A stretch of DNA of 64,000 nt, taken from the NCBI GenBank assembly GCA_037783545.1, contig JBBELK010000060.1, positions 2,170,001 to 2,234,000 of the forward strand. The letters run 5' to 3'. The notes under the pieces were generated by a model. That model was not told where the DNA came from. It did not search any database and worked only from the letters and a program-made list of their open reading frames with translations. This DNA is from Henricia sp. BOLD:AAB3569 (Eukaryota > Echinodermata > Asteroidea > Spinulosida > Echinasteridae). Made by a program: the position numbers and the translations under genes. This document shows positions 45,501 to 60,500 of the stretch, piece by piece (positions within the stretch are counted from its first letter, which is position 1; each line of letters starts with the position of its first letter).

Positions 45501-48500
45501 GACCTGTTGGAGAGCACGTGTGGGGGTAGTGGGTTCGCAGCCGTGCTCATGATCAGGAGGTTATGGGTTCGAGTCCACCTTGAGTCATTGTGTTTCTGTA
45601 CATGGGCAGGACACTTAACCAGCTGACACCGGGATTATTTTTGGCAAAAAATACAAATTTCTTTAAAAAGGCAAATGTGATTGGCCAGAAGACCAGGTCC
45701 AGCACCACAAATACTGACTCTTTAGAGTCATTTCTACATTCATTGTCATCTTTTCATTCAGCTTGTGTGCATGCACGCGTGTTGTACCCGCGCAGTGCTG
45801 TCGCGTATTCTGCTTGCTGTACATGCTACACCCAGCTTCTTCATAAAGCGCGTGCGTAGTAAACTATTCCCGGGTAGCTGAGAAAGAGTTACTTCGTAAA
45901 GCGCATGCCCAGGACCCTAGCCAGTTTTAAACGTATGTTTAAGACTGGCCACAATCCCTAAGTAAATGCTTTAAAAAGTCGTTCGGAGAAAACAATTGAT
46001 TTTTGGTTTCTTCCAACACTACTACAAACCTTGGTCTTCTGTCTTTAGTTTTTGGCCCTTCTCTTTCATCTCATTGATGAAGTTCTTGAGGGTCCTGAAA
46101 GTCTTGATATGTGCGGTTTCATCTTTATGATCTGTCGCTGCATTGTCTTCCTCACCTTCAACAATCTATAAATCATTGATAACGGAAATGCCATGGATGT
46201 TAAAGACAGATTACATTCTAACAAAACTTCTAAAAACAAGAACATCATTATATAAACTCAAGAACAATGTTGATGAACTGCCTTGTAGAAATTTCAGCCA
46301 CATTGAAGCAGTAATTAATACTTCAGAAAACCTTAAAAATCCGTGTATGGTTTTTGTGTTTAATGAATGGTCAATGCAGACAAATATTATTTTTTGTTAC
46401 AAAATAGCACATTCAGTTGGCAATTTCTCCCACAAAGGTACCATTTTACACGGGAAAAAACATGTGGTGTTTGTTACCATTGCAATCAATTAACACTTTT
46501 AGTCAGGGTTCCCTTGTCAACTCGTGAAGTAAAGTTCTGGTTTCTGCAAATGATGTATTGGGGCTTTAACTAAATATGGCATGACAGAAAAATCATATGG
46601 TCCTCAACGGGATTCGAACCCAACACCTCTGACGTGCCTGGCAGGTGTTCTATCAGCTGAGCTATATATAAGTCTGTTTTCAATACTGGAGAGACTTTTT
46701 CACCAGGATCATAACTAGGTGCAATGTCAGTTATCTTCTCTCAAAACAAAAGAAATATCTTAAGACGGATCTAAGGAGATTACTTCAGTTGAAGAACTGC
46801 AACGAATAATGTCACAACATACCTTCCTGAAAGCCCTGTGTGCAAAATTCCAATATACCGTATGTAACAAGGACACCAAAAAATGTCACAAAGTATATGT
46901 CCTATGTTACATACGTTAAATAGGAAATTTGTACACAGAGTTTTTAGAAAGGTATGTTGTTATCTTCTTAGATCTGTGTTAAGATATTTATTTTATTTCG
47001 AGAGAAGATGACTGGCATTGCACAGAGTTATGATCCTAGTGAAACGGTCTCTCCGGTATTGAAAACAGACTTATATTCAAGCTGAGCCGTATTGTTAAGT
47101 TATATTCAACTAATGTTAAGTGGAATTAATGTTTGCCCCTCACGACGCAGTATGCACTATATACTAAGTGCGTTTCCCGAGGACACGCTAAAACTCATAG
47201 CGTGCTCGGGCGGGACTCGAACCCACGACCTGCATACTAGGCAGATGTCTTAACCACTTAACCACCGAGCATGCCGATGGCGAATTTGATGGTCCTACAG
47301 CAGGTGACTGTAATTTACATTAAGTAAGGAATTATTGTGTCGGTCCAAATGATGTTACCTGAAAGTAATTTTTGCCCATCACGACGCGGTATGCCCTATA
47401 CACTAAGTGCATTTTCAGAGGACATGCTAAAACTCATAGCGGTGGGACTCAAACCCACGACCTCCTGCATTTTGGACTGAAATAAAATCATGTGGTGTTT
47501 GGTAGCATTGTTATTAACACTTTTACTAAGGTTTTTCTTCTCAACTCGTGAAAACATTGGGGTCACTGAAAATTATGTATTCTACCTTTAAAGGCCCGTT
47601 TTACACTCTATTTGCCTTTGCCGAATCGAACTCCGCAATTTCCAAAAAGGCGAGTTGAAGCCGGGTAGGCGCTAAGTGTAAACGTAAAAGGTGAATTGAA
47701 AAAGGCAGATCAGACCAGGGTCTGATTCGCCTTTTTCAAGTCACATTTGGGGTAGGGATAATTGCGGGGTTCAACCCTGCAATTGTCAAGGTCGCTTGTA
47801 GTGTAAACGCTACCCGAATACAGATTCGGCAATTTGAGTGTCCTTGGGGCGGTGCCCACCGTGCGGTAGATGTAATTGACCAATATGGCACCAGTTCGGC
47901 AACACCTAACAACTCACGCATGCGCTGCAGTTACAACTAGTGGTGACTTTTGCGGTTTCTGAAGGCGAGTTAAAGCCGAATCGAGGTGTAGTGTAAACGC
48001 AGCAAATGTTCAGTTTTGTGGTCGCAATAAAATTGCTGGGTCTGTATCCACCTTTGCCGGTTCAAGTGTAAACACGGTGTTAGCATTTCTAAAAATAAAC
48101 TATCTAATCTTCCTATTTTGTTATCTTGTTTATCATTTGCACACCAGCTGTGCAGGCACCAACGAACAGCATGTTATGCCAGAACAAACTCTGCATGTTA
48201 TAATAGCAAATTATTCAATGTTTTTCATAAACGTGATATACTTGTCGTGAAAAATATGAACAAGTCAAAAGTTCTTAAATTAATATTTTCAGGCTGTGCC
48301 AAATATGCAAGTGTTTAAATTTTTGATTGATAATGAAATATTTGAATAATAATTTTAGGATACGGATATTCACAAGTGGGTCTTTCCACAGTAAAGGGGG
48401 CATTTTGGAAACACAGACCATATTTTCCAGAAAATACCTTTGTCTGGTCTCAAAATAAAAGAAATAAGTTTCAGTTGTTCTGAAGAGATAACTTAGGCCC

Positions 48501-51500
48501 AAAAAGGGTTACAAATAGTGTGACAACATGCCTTTCTAAAAACCCTGTATACAAATTTCCAATATACGCTCGTAAACGGGACGGTCTAAAATGTAACACA
48601 AGTGTCTGTCCCGGTTACGAGTGTATATTGGAAATGTGTACACAGGGTTTTTGGGAAGGCATGTTGTCCCACTATTTGTAAGCCTTTTTGGGCCTAAGTT
48701 ATCTCTTCAGATCAACTGAAACTTTTTTCTTTTATTTTGAGACCAGACGAAGGTATTTCCTTGAAAATATGGTCTGTGTTGCCAAAATGCCCCCTTTACT
48801 GTGGAAAGACCCAAATGCAAATAATGAACAATGAACAAATGCACAGAGAATAATATACAAATATTACATGGTTTGAGGGTGGATAGTTTGGCAACTTCCT
48901 ATATACCTTCCCGAGGTACACAATGTATAGGACGTTGACAAACTAGTTCCCGAGGTGAAGGCCAAGGGAACTAGCGTGTCAACTTCCAATCCCGAGGGGA
49001 GCTAATATCGACTAGCCACCCAAAATAAACCACGTTATATTTGTTTTACCATACCTCATATATATTCTTCACCAGTTCAGAAACACTGAGCGCAGAAAAA
49101 CGATTTTTGCTTGTGCAGCTATCTTTTTATTCAGATTGTGTGCATGCACACGTGTTGTGCCCGCGCAGTGCTGTCGCGTATTCTGCGTGCTGTACGTGCT
49201 ATACTCGGCTTCTTCATAAAGCGCGTGTGTAGTAAACTATTCCCGGGTAGCTGAGAAAGAGTTACTTTGTAAAGCGCGTGCGTAGTAAACTGGTTTCCCG
49301 GGTAGCTGGAGGATAGTTTATTAGGGTAGGGTTAGGGTTAGTGCACTGGTAAATAATAACCACTGGCACGTGATGGTGAGTGGGCTAATGAGAGCGGGTC
49401 TTTTCTTTATGAATATGTATGAGTATGGTAATATACCTCCTGAAGGAGACTATTAACTGCATCAATTTCCTCCAGCGTTGCCTCGATGTTATCCACCATC
49501 TCAGCCATCCGTTCCATCTCGGCAGGGTCAGAGGTCAACTTGGGAATCTGCTCCCTGAATTCGTCCACAAGCTCGCCAATGTCCTTGTCCATTAGACTCT
49601 CGAGTTCACCATCGTCAAATGCACCATCCTCGTTCAAGGCATCAAGGTCAAGATTCTTAAGTAATGACATTTCGTCAATGTCGTCGTCATCTTTTCTGGG
49701 TTTATTTGTGATTTCTGACGAATCTTTGATGTTCTCTGATGTGCCTGAAGTAAAATGAGAAAATTACTTTCCATGATAAAAAAGTTTTAAAAAATGGAAA
49801 GAAAACGTGAACAATTTCTTAAAACTCTATACTCTGTACTGCCTGAAAAATTTTGAGTAACGTCCGGAATTTACATTGTATTTTCAGATTTTCATGATCC
49901 TGGATCAACGGCTGACTTCGATAATTGGTCACAAAAACTCAGTTCACACTGCGCAATAGCCAACTCATTTTGCCGGAATGGATCACAAATATACTCGACA
50001 AAAAAAATAAATAAACTGCAAATGTCACACTATTGACAGCTCTCGACCACGGGCAACATCCGGGAATGTTTGGGTGTCACCGGCCATGCGCGTACACGCG
50101 AACGCTAATAGACGCACATAAACATGCGTAAAAAATACCCACCAGCGATTTTCATTCGAAAATGCCGTACGTGCGCGTTGCGATACGTTCAAATTATTGA
50201 GCATGTACTCAGCTTGTAAAAAACGAAAGTATTTTTACTTTATCGTGATGTAGCCTGAAGAAAGACAGTTTTATCTTTTTTGATACAACAGCCGTGGCGC
50301 AACAACATAAAGCAAGGTTAAGCAACAGAGGTGCAACCAATGTGCTTTTCTTGCTCTTTTTGCTGGTTAGCACTCTGGCCACGTGGGTCATGATTGTCAA
50401 ATGACACCCAAAATGGTGGAAGGCGTGACGTCACCGTAAAGCTATCAATTCATGTGAAGCATTTTAAATGTAAACTGTTTTGGCGTGTGACCTTGTTGGT
50501 TAGGCCAGACGTTTTATGTAACTTTTACGATATTGCATTGAAATTGGCAGATGACAGTATATCGAGTGCTTGGGGTTCAAATGTGTTAAGAGCAATTTTA
50601 TAGTTTTTAGATAAATCCAGTTGAATGTTGTAATAGTTGTGAAAAATCAGGGGTGTACTCCACATGCTCCTCCTTACAAATGGTGTTTCTTGTAATAATA
50701 TACTTTGGATTGAATATGACATGGGTCATAAAATTAATTAAAAGCCGAAGTTATTTACTAAAAAAGTACTTAACACATCTGTGATAGAAGCAGTTAACAT
50801 GTTTGTGCACCAAACTAGCTTGGGCAATTGACAATCTGCACATACTTCTCATGCAGTTTTCACCATGACAATGTGTTATTAGCACTTATCTGATGTGTGC
50901 ATTGAAAAGAGCATCCCAAATTATCCAAGAATATGCAAATAACTCAATATGGCAAAAATTGCACTTAACACATTTGAACCCCAAGCACTCGATATGTACG
51001 TTTCTTTTTTTTTGTTCGATAAGTGAAAAACCATTTTTATTTGATTTTTTGTTAACCTCTCACCTTTGAGCTCCTGGTCAATGTTTTTGACATCTTTCTT
51101 GACCGACTTGAGTATTGATTTGACCAGACTACTGAGCTGTGTGGGGTCCACCCCCATGGCTACGGCCTCTTCTAGCCCATCGATGCTGACGTCTGTCTCG
51201 GCTAAATCACCCAGCAGGGAAGATTCTGCCAACGAAACATTTACAGGAAAACGTAATTATTTTTCTTCTCGCGAGACGTAAATTCAATTCGCCCCCAAAC
51301 CACTTCGCCCCAGTGCCATTTCCCCTCAAATCACTTTGTCCAAACACTACCTTGCCAAATGCCACTTCGCCCCAAGTAGACAGGGGCCTAGTTTTGTTAA
51401 AATGAGTGTGCTCTTGTAAAGAAATGGGTGCGCACAGACATTTATAAATCATAAATAAATCATTTATCATTTTCTCATCAAAAGTTATAATCTCAGTTGA

Positions 51501-54500
51501 AATCATTGCATTGTGCATTTGGAACCACTTCTATCTTCCATTTCAGTAATTTTTTTTTTCCTGGTCAAAAAGTTGATTAAAATTTTGGGACCTTGCAAAT
51601 CCTTTATATGGACTTTGAGAATGGTAATTTGATCACGTTCAAATGACGTCACTTCCTACAAATTGGGATTTTGAGCGTAATTTTGTTGTGACGAGCAACA
51701 CGCGCACGTGTTTGGAAAATTTTTCAGGGTGTGCTTGTGCGTACTTTATGGCGTTTAATACGCAGTAGCATTTTTCATACGAATGGTGTCCGTGAGAGTG
51801 GTGAATTTCAAGGGTCCAGTCTTGATCGTTATAAAGTTAGTGTTAAACATCAAAACAACCTACCAAGTGGGCTTTTCCTTTTTGTTTGGCTGGTACTTGG
51901 CTCTTCAGCTGGTGTACCGTCCTCATCCGGCATAGTTATGTCTCCTTTTGGCAGATTCTCCGAGGACCCTTTGGCAATGACGTGGTGTTCATTTTTCTTC
52001 GCCGTTTCTAGTAGTGATAAATAAGCCATAAGCAAATATGTGACCGGATGCCGCGCAGTCTCGGCCGAGTTTTTTGCGACCAGTTCTAGAAATCAGTGGC
52101 TGATCCACGATGATTAAAATACAAACAATTCCAGGTGATACCCACAAATGTCAGGCGGCACCAAAGAACTGCTAAGAATGTCCATTATATTTTTGCATCT
52201 TAAAGGGCTGCAGCCAATTTCACGAATCCTTACGTACTGCATAAGTCCCCTTGTGCAACATTTTATTGCGTAGGCTGCGCAACATTCCTGTGAAAATTAC
52301 ACGCAAGCTATGGGGCTTAAGCCATTTTGCAAAAGTTGCGCAAGCTGCGCACTCTTTCGTGAAATCGGCTGCTGGGCCCACCACTGTTTCCTGATTACGG
52401 TCGTGAAAACTCGGCCCAGACTGTGCAACATCCAACTAATTTCTCACAGTTGGGTCAATATATGTTTTAAAAATTAGTTGATGCAAGTTTTTATATAGCG
52501 AACACATCTGCGGGGAAAGTGCTTGTGGAAAGAATTACATAGAATCAAACTGTCAATTAGACCAGGGACAGATTGCAATATGCGGTCTAAGACCGGTCTA
52601 TAGGCTTAGCCGGCTAACGCGGCGTCCGCTAATTCTAGTCTATAATTATAGCCCGCTTGCAATATTGTTGTCTTAAATTAAGTATAGACCAATTTTTTGA
52701 CATCGCGCTGCATCTCGTAATTTTGCATGAAAAAAGACAAACAAATTGCACATTGTGCCCATTAGAGCCTTTTTAGTGCTATTTGATAACTTTCGCTGTC
52801 AGTTTCTCTGCAAAAACTGCACTACACACACGCGTCATCAAGTGGCTTTGTGAGGACATTTGTTTGGCTTGAAATCACGCAAGGATAGCTGGCTGCGTCA
52901 GTTTCCGTTAAGATGTGCGTGTTTTTCAGCTGGCACAGCCGTACTTCATTTAGACTGGTTTATTGCAATGGGCTAAACCAGCGACTAAGCCGAGACTGGC
53001 TAAGTTGGGTAGCCGGCTATAAAAGACCGGTCTTAGACCGGTAACTAAGTCGATTTTATGGCAATCCACCCCAGGTATGAAAGTTCCTAAAATATGCGGG
53101 TTGACCTAAACTACAAAAATACCTGTGCAACTCCACTGCCCCCTTCTTGTGCTCACCTCCACAAAAAAGGGCACTAGAGCCAAATTTGTTCCAAATATGT
53201 ACTGGTTCTAACCCTCATAAAATTTTAGAGGATAAGATATGCTGGCAAAGAAGCCTTAGAATGTTTTGAAGGGGCATCAGGGCCAACTCAGCAGGGCATC
53301 AGGGCCAACTTGGTGGCCTCAGTTTATGTCAAGGCCGGTTTTTAGGATGAATTTATGAATACCTTGTTTGATTTCCAGATATTTGTCATACTGATCCTGA
53401 TCTAGTGCTGGATAGCATAGCACCGGCCGAGCCTTGAGACTAGGAGGGGGCCGCAGGTAGGGGTGATGACATGTACGCGATGTGTGGATGGTTAGGATGT
53501 AGATGCATGATGAGGGTTCATCGATGCGGAAGATGGAATCCCCTTCACCCTCTGCACATACAAACTGAACAAGAATGGACAAGTTCACATGACGAAAAAA
53601 TAATATAATCGGAATTCCTGATTTTATAGCAACATCTTAACTCCACATGGTACAGTTTTGTCAGAACTGAAAAAGTGCAGGGTAACCCCCATAAAATGCC
53701 ACCCCAAAAAACATTAATATATTATTTTTGTTTTTTTTAGGTCACCCTGTACTTTCAACAAATGAAATGCAAAACATTCTTTACTTTTTTATTTTAAAAA
53801 TGCAGTCAATTTGAGATAAGGCCAAACAAAATAAATGGTGTGTTTATGGTAACCCGACCTACCTGGAATTTTTGAGGCCAAATTACCGACCTCAAACCTT
53901 TTATTGCCAATTTTCAAGTTGATAATTTTAAATGAGCACTATTTGCAATAATTTCCAACGAACATAACATTTTCTGCACTTGTACATGAACATGGTTAAT
54001 AGTGTTAAATAGTGAGTTTTAAACATTGCAAAACAACACGCAAATGTATGAACTGAAATGTAAAACAAAATGACAAAATAAAAATATTTTCCTACCTACC
54101 TACCTGGATTTTTTTTTGGCCGTTACCGTAAACGCACCATTTATTTTGTTTGGCCTAAACAATTTTCAGCACAAAGTAGCTTTGTGCAGTCAGATCATGT
54201 GTAACGAGGCTATGTCATGTCAGTATTTTTTGTGAACATCAGAAAAGAAATGGGGCGACATTTCGGGAAGACTCTCCCCGGGGACCACCGAAATTTCGGC
54301 AAGAATCACTCAAAATGACACCTTATTTTTTTACCCAAAGCTTCCAGAGATGGTCACAGACCTAAGGTTTTTGACCTAAACAAATGATTTTGAAACTCAA
54401 AAATATTAGGGCGACACCAAAATGTCGCCCTATTGAGCACGTCGCCCTAATATACCTTTTTTACACACGATTTGTCGGCTCGCCCTATTTTACAATTCAT

Positions 54501-57500
54501 AGTTTTTTTGATTATTGTTATTATTATTATTAATTAATTAAGGTTTGTTTTGCCCTTACCCAACGTAATTATTAACACTGTATACTCAGTGCTTTCCCAA
54601 GACACTATGAGAAACTTCATAGTGTGCTCAGGTGGGACTCGAACCCACGACCTCCTGCAAACAAGGCATTTCATCACTATCACTAGATTTGTCAGTCTGA
54701 ATTGTGCAGGGGCGGATTGCAATAAAATCGACTTAGCCACTGGTCTAAGACCGGTCTTTTATAGCCGGCTATTCAACTTTGCCAGTCTCGGCTTAGTCGC
54801 TGGTTTAGCCCATTGCAATAAACCAGTCTAACTGAAGTATGGCTGTGCCCGCACATCTTAATGGAAAGTGACGCAGCCGGCTATACTTGCGTAATTTCAA
54901 GCCAATCAAACATCCTCACTTGACGGCGCGTGTGCTTCCACAGGATATGCAAAGAAACTGATCGCGAAAGTTATCAAAAAGCACTAAAAATGCACCAATG
55001 GACATAACGTGCATTCTGTTTACAACACTCCGTCTTCTTTCAGCACTAATTTCAAGAGGTGGCACCGTGTCTAAAAAGTATAGACCGATTATAGCCTGGT
55101 CACCGCGGGATTAAATTTTAAGACTGGTCTTACATTAAGACAACGATATTGCAAGCAGGCTATAATTATAGACCTGTCTTAGTGGACGCTGCATTAGCCG
55201 GCTAAGCCTATAGACATGTCTTAGAATGTAGATGGGTCATTCTATAAATTTGGGGTCCAACGTGTGACATTTTTCTGTCCCCGTTACACCTGACATACTG
55301 CTATTTGCCATACAAGTATCATTAAAAATGCCTTCAAACCATATTTTTATGAATTGTATTTTATGTAATCACTCTTTGAAATAGAAGGCATTTAAAGAAT
55401 ATGTCCTGAATTTACAAAATACAACATTTTACAAGATGTCAGATGTAACGGGGACAGGAAAAGTGGACCCCAAATTTATAGAATGACCCATATTGCAATC
55501 CGCCCCAGAACTAAACAAATTGTTTCAGTTGCGATGTGTTTCATACTCAGGAACCATTCCATTCACAGTACTGACAGCACAAAGTATTGGTCACATACCC
55601 TGACTTCTGCCTCCCTGGTTTTTTTTGTCAGGTCACATTGAGAGCCGTTTACATAGGTGTGGCTGTGGTATCGATTTAACCTGTGTCTTTTCGCATCCTG
55701 CAACAACAACAAAAAACAGAACAAAATGATTTGACGAATAGATTTCCTGATGTAAACGCATAGCGCTTCATTCGATGCGGCAGAATAGCTTCATTCCATG
55801 AGGCAAAATAGCTTCATTCTATAAAGAGATCGCTTAAAACATAAACCGTTTCCCTGCGCATTAGCAATGGAAGTTTCAGATTACCAGCGAATGTTTAGAC
55901 CAAATTACCAATGTATAGTAACTGAGATCACACTTCTGATCAGTAGTCTATAAGAATGTGCAAACTTTCTCAGGTATTTATGAATGGTGGCAGCACTTTA
56001 CAGTCACTTTGCCCGATGTCAGTTCGTCCCATTGCCACTTTGCCCCTTCAAACAGGGCTGCCAACATTAAGTCGAAGTTCAGAGTAAGATTTTGCAAGTG
56101 AGTGCGCGGGGCCGAGGGAGGACCGAGGGAGGGGGATGAGGGTTTGGGCGGGGGGTGTCTCCCCCTCCCATGATACGGAGCTTTTGCATTTTTTAGGTAT
56201 AAATGGTGCAATCTAGCGCATAAAATGTTCCTCTGGCATGATTTTTTTTAGTTCCATGAGTTCAGTCTCAAACCCAAACATTTTCATTCATCAAAACCCA
56301 ATTCCCGTTTCAGCTCTTGAAAGTGAATCTTCTTGGAGGTGAAAGTGTCATGGATAAGAATTGAGATATTCAGTTGACCATTAGCTTTTCCCCCCTAAAA
56401 TGTCTTATCAGTGAGTGCAGATTTAGTAGGAAACATTAAATTTAGGTGAAAAAAATTATTTTTGTTAGACTTAGAAAACACTTTTTTTTCCAGCCAGTTT
56501 TGTACAAAAACAATTTTCTCAACTGTTTTTGTTTCTCCATTTTTTTTTGCCCACTACTTGTCCTTCCTCTAATTTTTCCTTTGCAATTAATCCATGCCGC
56601 GATCCTTTCAATGCACAACAGAATATTTGTTGTGATAAAAAACTCGAGCGATGCATGAACGGCCCATGAACGACTGGCATTCACCTTTCTTCTGTTCGTT
56701 TTGATGACCAATGAGTTGGGTACCCATACTCCCTTCCAGAGAAGCCATAGTGGCGATGGGGCAAAGTGGCGATGGGGCAAAGTGGCGATGGGGCAATGGG
56801 GCAAAGTGGCGATGGGGCAAAGTGGCGATGGGGCAAAGTGGCGATGGGGCGAAGTGGCGATGGGGCGAAGTGGCGATGGGGCAAAGTGGCGATGGGGCAA
56901 AGTGGCGATGGGGCAAAGTGGCGATGGGGCAAAGTGGCGATGGGGCAAAGTGGCGATGGGGCAAAGTGGCGATGGGGCAAAGTGGCGATGGGGCAAAGTG
57001 GCGATGGGGCAAAGTGGCGATGGGGCAAAGTGGCGATGGGGCAAAGTGGCGATGGGGCAAAGTGGCGATGGGGCAAAGTGGCGATGGGGCAAAGTGGCGA
57101 TGGGGCAAAGTGGCGATGGGGCAAAGTGGCGATGGGGCAAAGTGGCGATGGGACAAAGTGGCGATGGGGCAAAGTGGCGATGGGGCAAAGTGGCGATGGG
57201 GCAAAGTGGCGATGGGGCAAAGTGGCGATGGGGCAAAGTGGCGATGGGGCAAAGTGGCGATGGGGCAAAGTGGCGATGGGGCAAAGTGGCGATGGGGCAA
57301 AGTGGCGATGGGGCAAAGTGGCGATGGGGCAAAGTGGCGATGGGGCAAAGTGGCGATGGGGCAAAGTGGCGATGGGGCAAAGTGGCGATGGGGCAAAGTG
57401 GCGATGGGGCAAAGTGGCGATGGGACAAAGTGGCGATGGGACAAAGTGGCGATGGGACAAAGTGGCGATGGGACAAAGTGGCGATGGGGCAAAGTGGCGA

Positions 57501-60500
57501 TGGGGCAAAGTGGCGATGGGGCAAAGTGGCGACGGGGCGAAGTGGCGAAGTGACCGACAGAACAGAACAAAATACATAATCTCGTGGATTTTTAAAGATC
57601 GACATACTGGTACAAGGTTCCTACCTTATGTGTCTTATTGTTCCAGTTCATCTCGCTCTCATAGTAACCAAGATAAACTGTATCTCCCTTGATCTTGCCA
57701 TCCTCCGTGTGATACTGTTTGATGTCTTGGCCGTGGCAGTATTCATAATTCCACCAATCTTTTGTCTGTGCACCAAAAATAAAAACTAGCAGTAAACTAG
57801 AGGGTTGATCACAGTTGAAGTCACATTCTACCTAGAAAATGGTGGATTTTTTTGTACCTTAAATAAAAAAATTTAATTTGGGGGTTTTAAAGTTGTTTGT
57901 GTTGTTGACTCACAACACTCGGGTGGAAATGTGGTGTTGTGGGGTCAATACCTAGTTGTGGTATTTGTGCCATTGAGCAAGGCACTTAACCACAATTGCT
58001 CCATCCTTCGGAAGGGATGTAAAGCTGTTGGTTTAGTGTGTTGTGTAATGCACTCAAAGCAGCTAGAATAACAGCTCATTGAATGTTTAAAAATGCATCC
58101 CCCCAAAAATACTGAGGTCAACAAAGGTGAAATATTGCCAAGTCGGTGATGACGTCACATGTACACACCAGCTGATACAAACACCAACGCTATGCAGTAC
58201 TGTGTGTCAAGTTTTACACGTCATCATTCGAAAAGTGAACCAGCTTTGAATTTTATGAAGATTTTGTTTGGCACTTGTAATTTCTTGAATCCCTTGAAAA
58301 AAAATTACATTTTTTCCTGCGCATCAATTCCGGAACTTCGGTCTGATCAGAGACAGAATTTTATTTTTTTGGCCTAACCCAATCTCAGGTGAATAACATT
58401 TAATTTTAAAAAAATAAAAAAAATACATTGAACACGGATTTGGGTGAATTTATATATTATAATCGATAGCTTATTCAATTCTAAGATATACTTAATGTTG
58501 CATTTCTGAGATAAATAAATGATAAAATTACTGCATAAAGTAATGCACAAAATGACGTGGCGAGCAGTCTGTAAGTAAGCGCGACAACAGAGGGCGCTGC
58601 GCGCGCGCGTGAATGGTTATCTTGTGCACTAACTGAAGGCAATTTTTGAAGAAGAAAACGTGATTTTTCTACAGAAAAGCAACATTTGCGACAAAAAGTG
58701 CAAGTGGGAAGTATATCTTAAAATTACATTATGTGTTGATTCCAGGAAATAATTTCCTTAAAAAATCTTTGTTCAATGTATACAAACAAAATACCATAAA
58801 AATGAAAGAACTTTTTCTTTTTTCCTAAATCCCATGAAACCCAGATTTTTACTCCAAGTCAAAATAGCAATCAGGGAAAAAATTACCATAATGGTTGAAT
58901 ACAAGTCACAACCGAAATCAAGTCAAGTAAAAATACAACCTGAGTTTTGCAACCCGTCTTTACCTTGAGGGAAGGTGATTCAGGGCATTCTGTGAAAGTC
59001 GGACCCTCCGGATCTTTTTTAATAATTGATATTTAACGAACAGAAAGTACCTAGTTTGACTTCTAAATACGCTTACATACCTTTTACCACCATGTATTGC
59101 ACCATGTATTGCACCAAAGTGAAATTTTTGAAGAAATAGGCATAGGAAGTGCAGGACATTAAGAAAAAAGAAATTGGTTTTTGTCCACGCCGGATCTTTA
59201 AAAATAAGGCCTGTACATGGCGGTAAAAGGTATGGAAGCGTATTAAGAAGTCAAAACTAGGCACTTTCTGTTCAATAAATGGCCATTTTTGAAAAAGATC
59301 CGGAAGATCCGGAAGGTCCGTTTTTCACCCACACCCATGATTCAGCTTGGATTGGGAAGAATAAATGTTAAAATTGTTAGTTTTGCCCTTACATGACGTA
59401 AAAGTAGGTTGGCTATAAGGGCAAAACAAAATGTACGGTAATTGACGTCTTTACCTTGACTAAGCATGGGGCATTTTCCATGGGTTTGAGTAGCTCTGAT
59501 ATACCCATATCTGTGGCTAATTTCTCCTCTTCTTGTTCTTTCTCAAAATCTGTCATGTCTGGCAATTGGCATTCGTACTGCTGGCCAAACTTGGAGCGGA
59601 GGTGAACAACCTCTCGTTGCACTGGCTATGAAAAGAAAATACATACATTTTACTTTTAGAAGGCTAAAAGTGTTTATTTTACGTTTATATTGGGATGTTA
59701 TCATTTTCTATATAACACTTTTAGCCCTTTGGATATTTGACCCCATTCGCCGTCGTGAACCAAGCTGCACGACCAAGATGGCGGCGGTTCTGGAAAGTGA
59801 AATCTGACTCGACAGTCAAAATTAAACATTGAAAAACTTACCATGGAAGTCCCTAGAATCTCCAGAATTCGGTACCCTGGTCTATTTTCCCTGATGATTC
59901 TTCTAAACAGGGAAAAAACTAGTCCAACGTCATTTTCTTCACATTTTCCGAGTTTACTGAGGATAAGAGCCCTTGACGTTACGTAAAAGTAGCACAGCAA
60001 ATAGGGGGTCACCTCATTGTACTGTAGTGACGTCATACAATGAGGTGACCACAAGAGGGCGGTATATCTCGACCCGCATTTGCTGTGGCACCATGTGCTA
60101 CTTTTACGTCACGTCAAGGGCTCTTATCCTCAGTAAACTCGGAAAATGACGTTGGACTAGTTTTTTCCCTGTTTAAAAGAATCATCAGGGAGAATTCTGG
60201 AGATTCTAGGGACTTCTATAGTAAGTTTTTCAATGTTTAATTTTGACTGTCGAGTCAGATTTCACTTTCCAGAACCGCCGCCATCTTGGTCGTGCAGCTT
60301 GGTTCACGACGGCGAATGGGGTCAAATATCCAAAGGGCTAAAAGTGTTATATAGAAAATGACAACATCCCAATATAAACGTCAAATAAACACTTTTAGCC
60401 TTCTAAAAGTACATACATGTAGGCCTACTGTGTGTCAAAATGTCCTACTTTTGATCCTAAATAGGCCCTAACGGACTTACCGGTAAATAAAAGTATAAGA

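Noticed and set aside
46600-46668. Possible functional tRNA gene
   Set aside because: A and B boxes are visible, but the anticodon arm does not form a normal stem and loop.
49322-49341. Interstitial telomere or chromosome fusion point
   Set aside because: Only three imperfect TTAGGG units; far too short to support a fusion.
56442-57692. Six overlapping open frames of 280-390 codons on both strands
   Set aside because: They are the 16-bp minisatellite read in different frames. The unit has no stops and cycles through all frames, so length is not evidence of coding.
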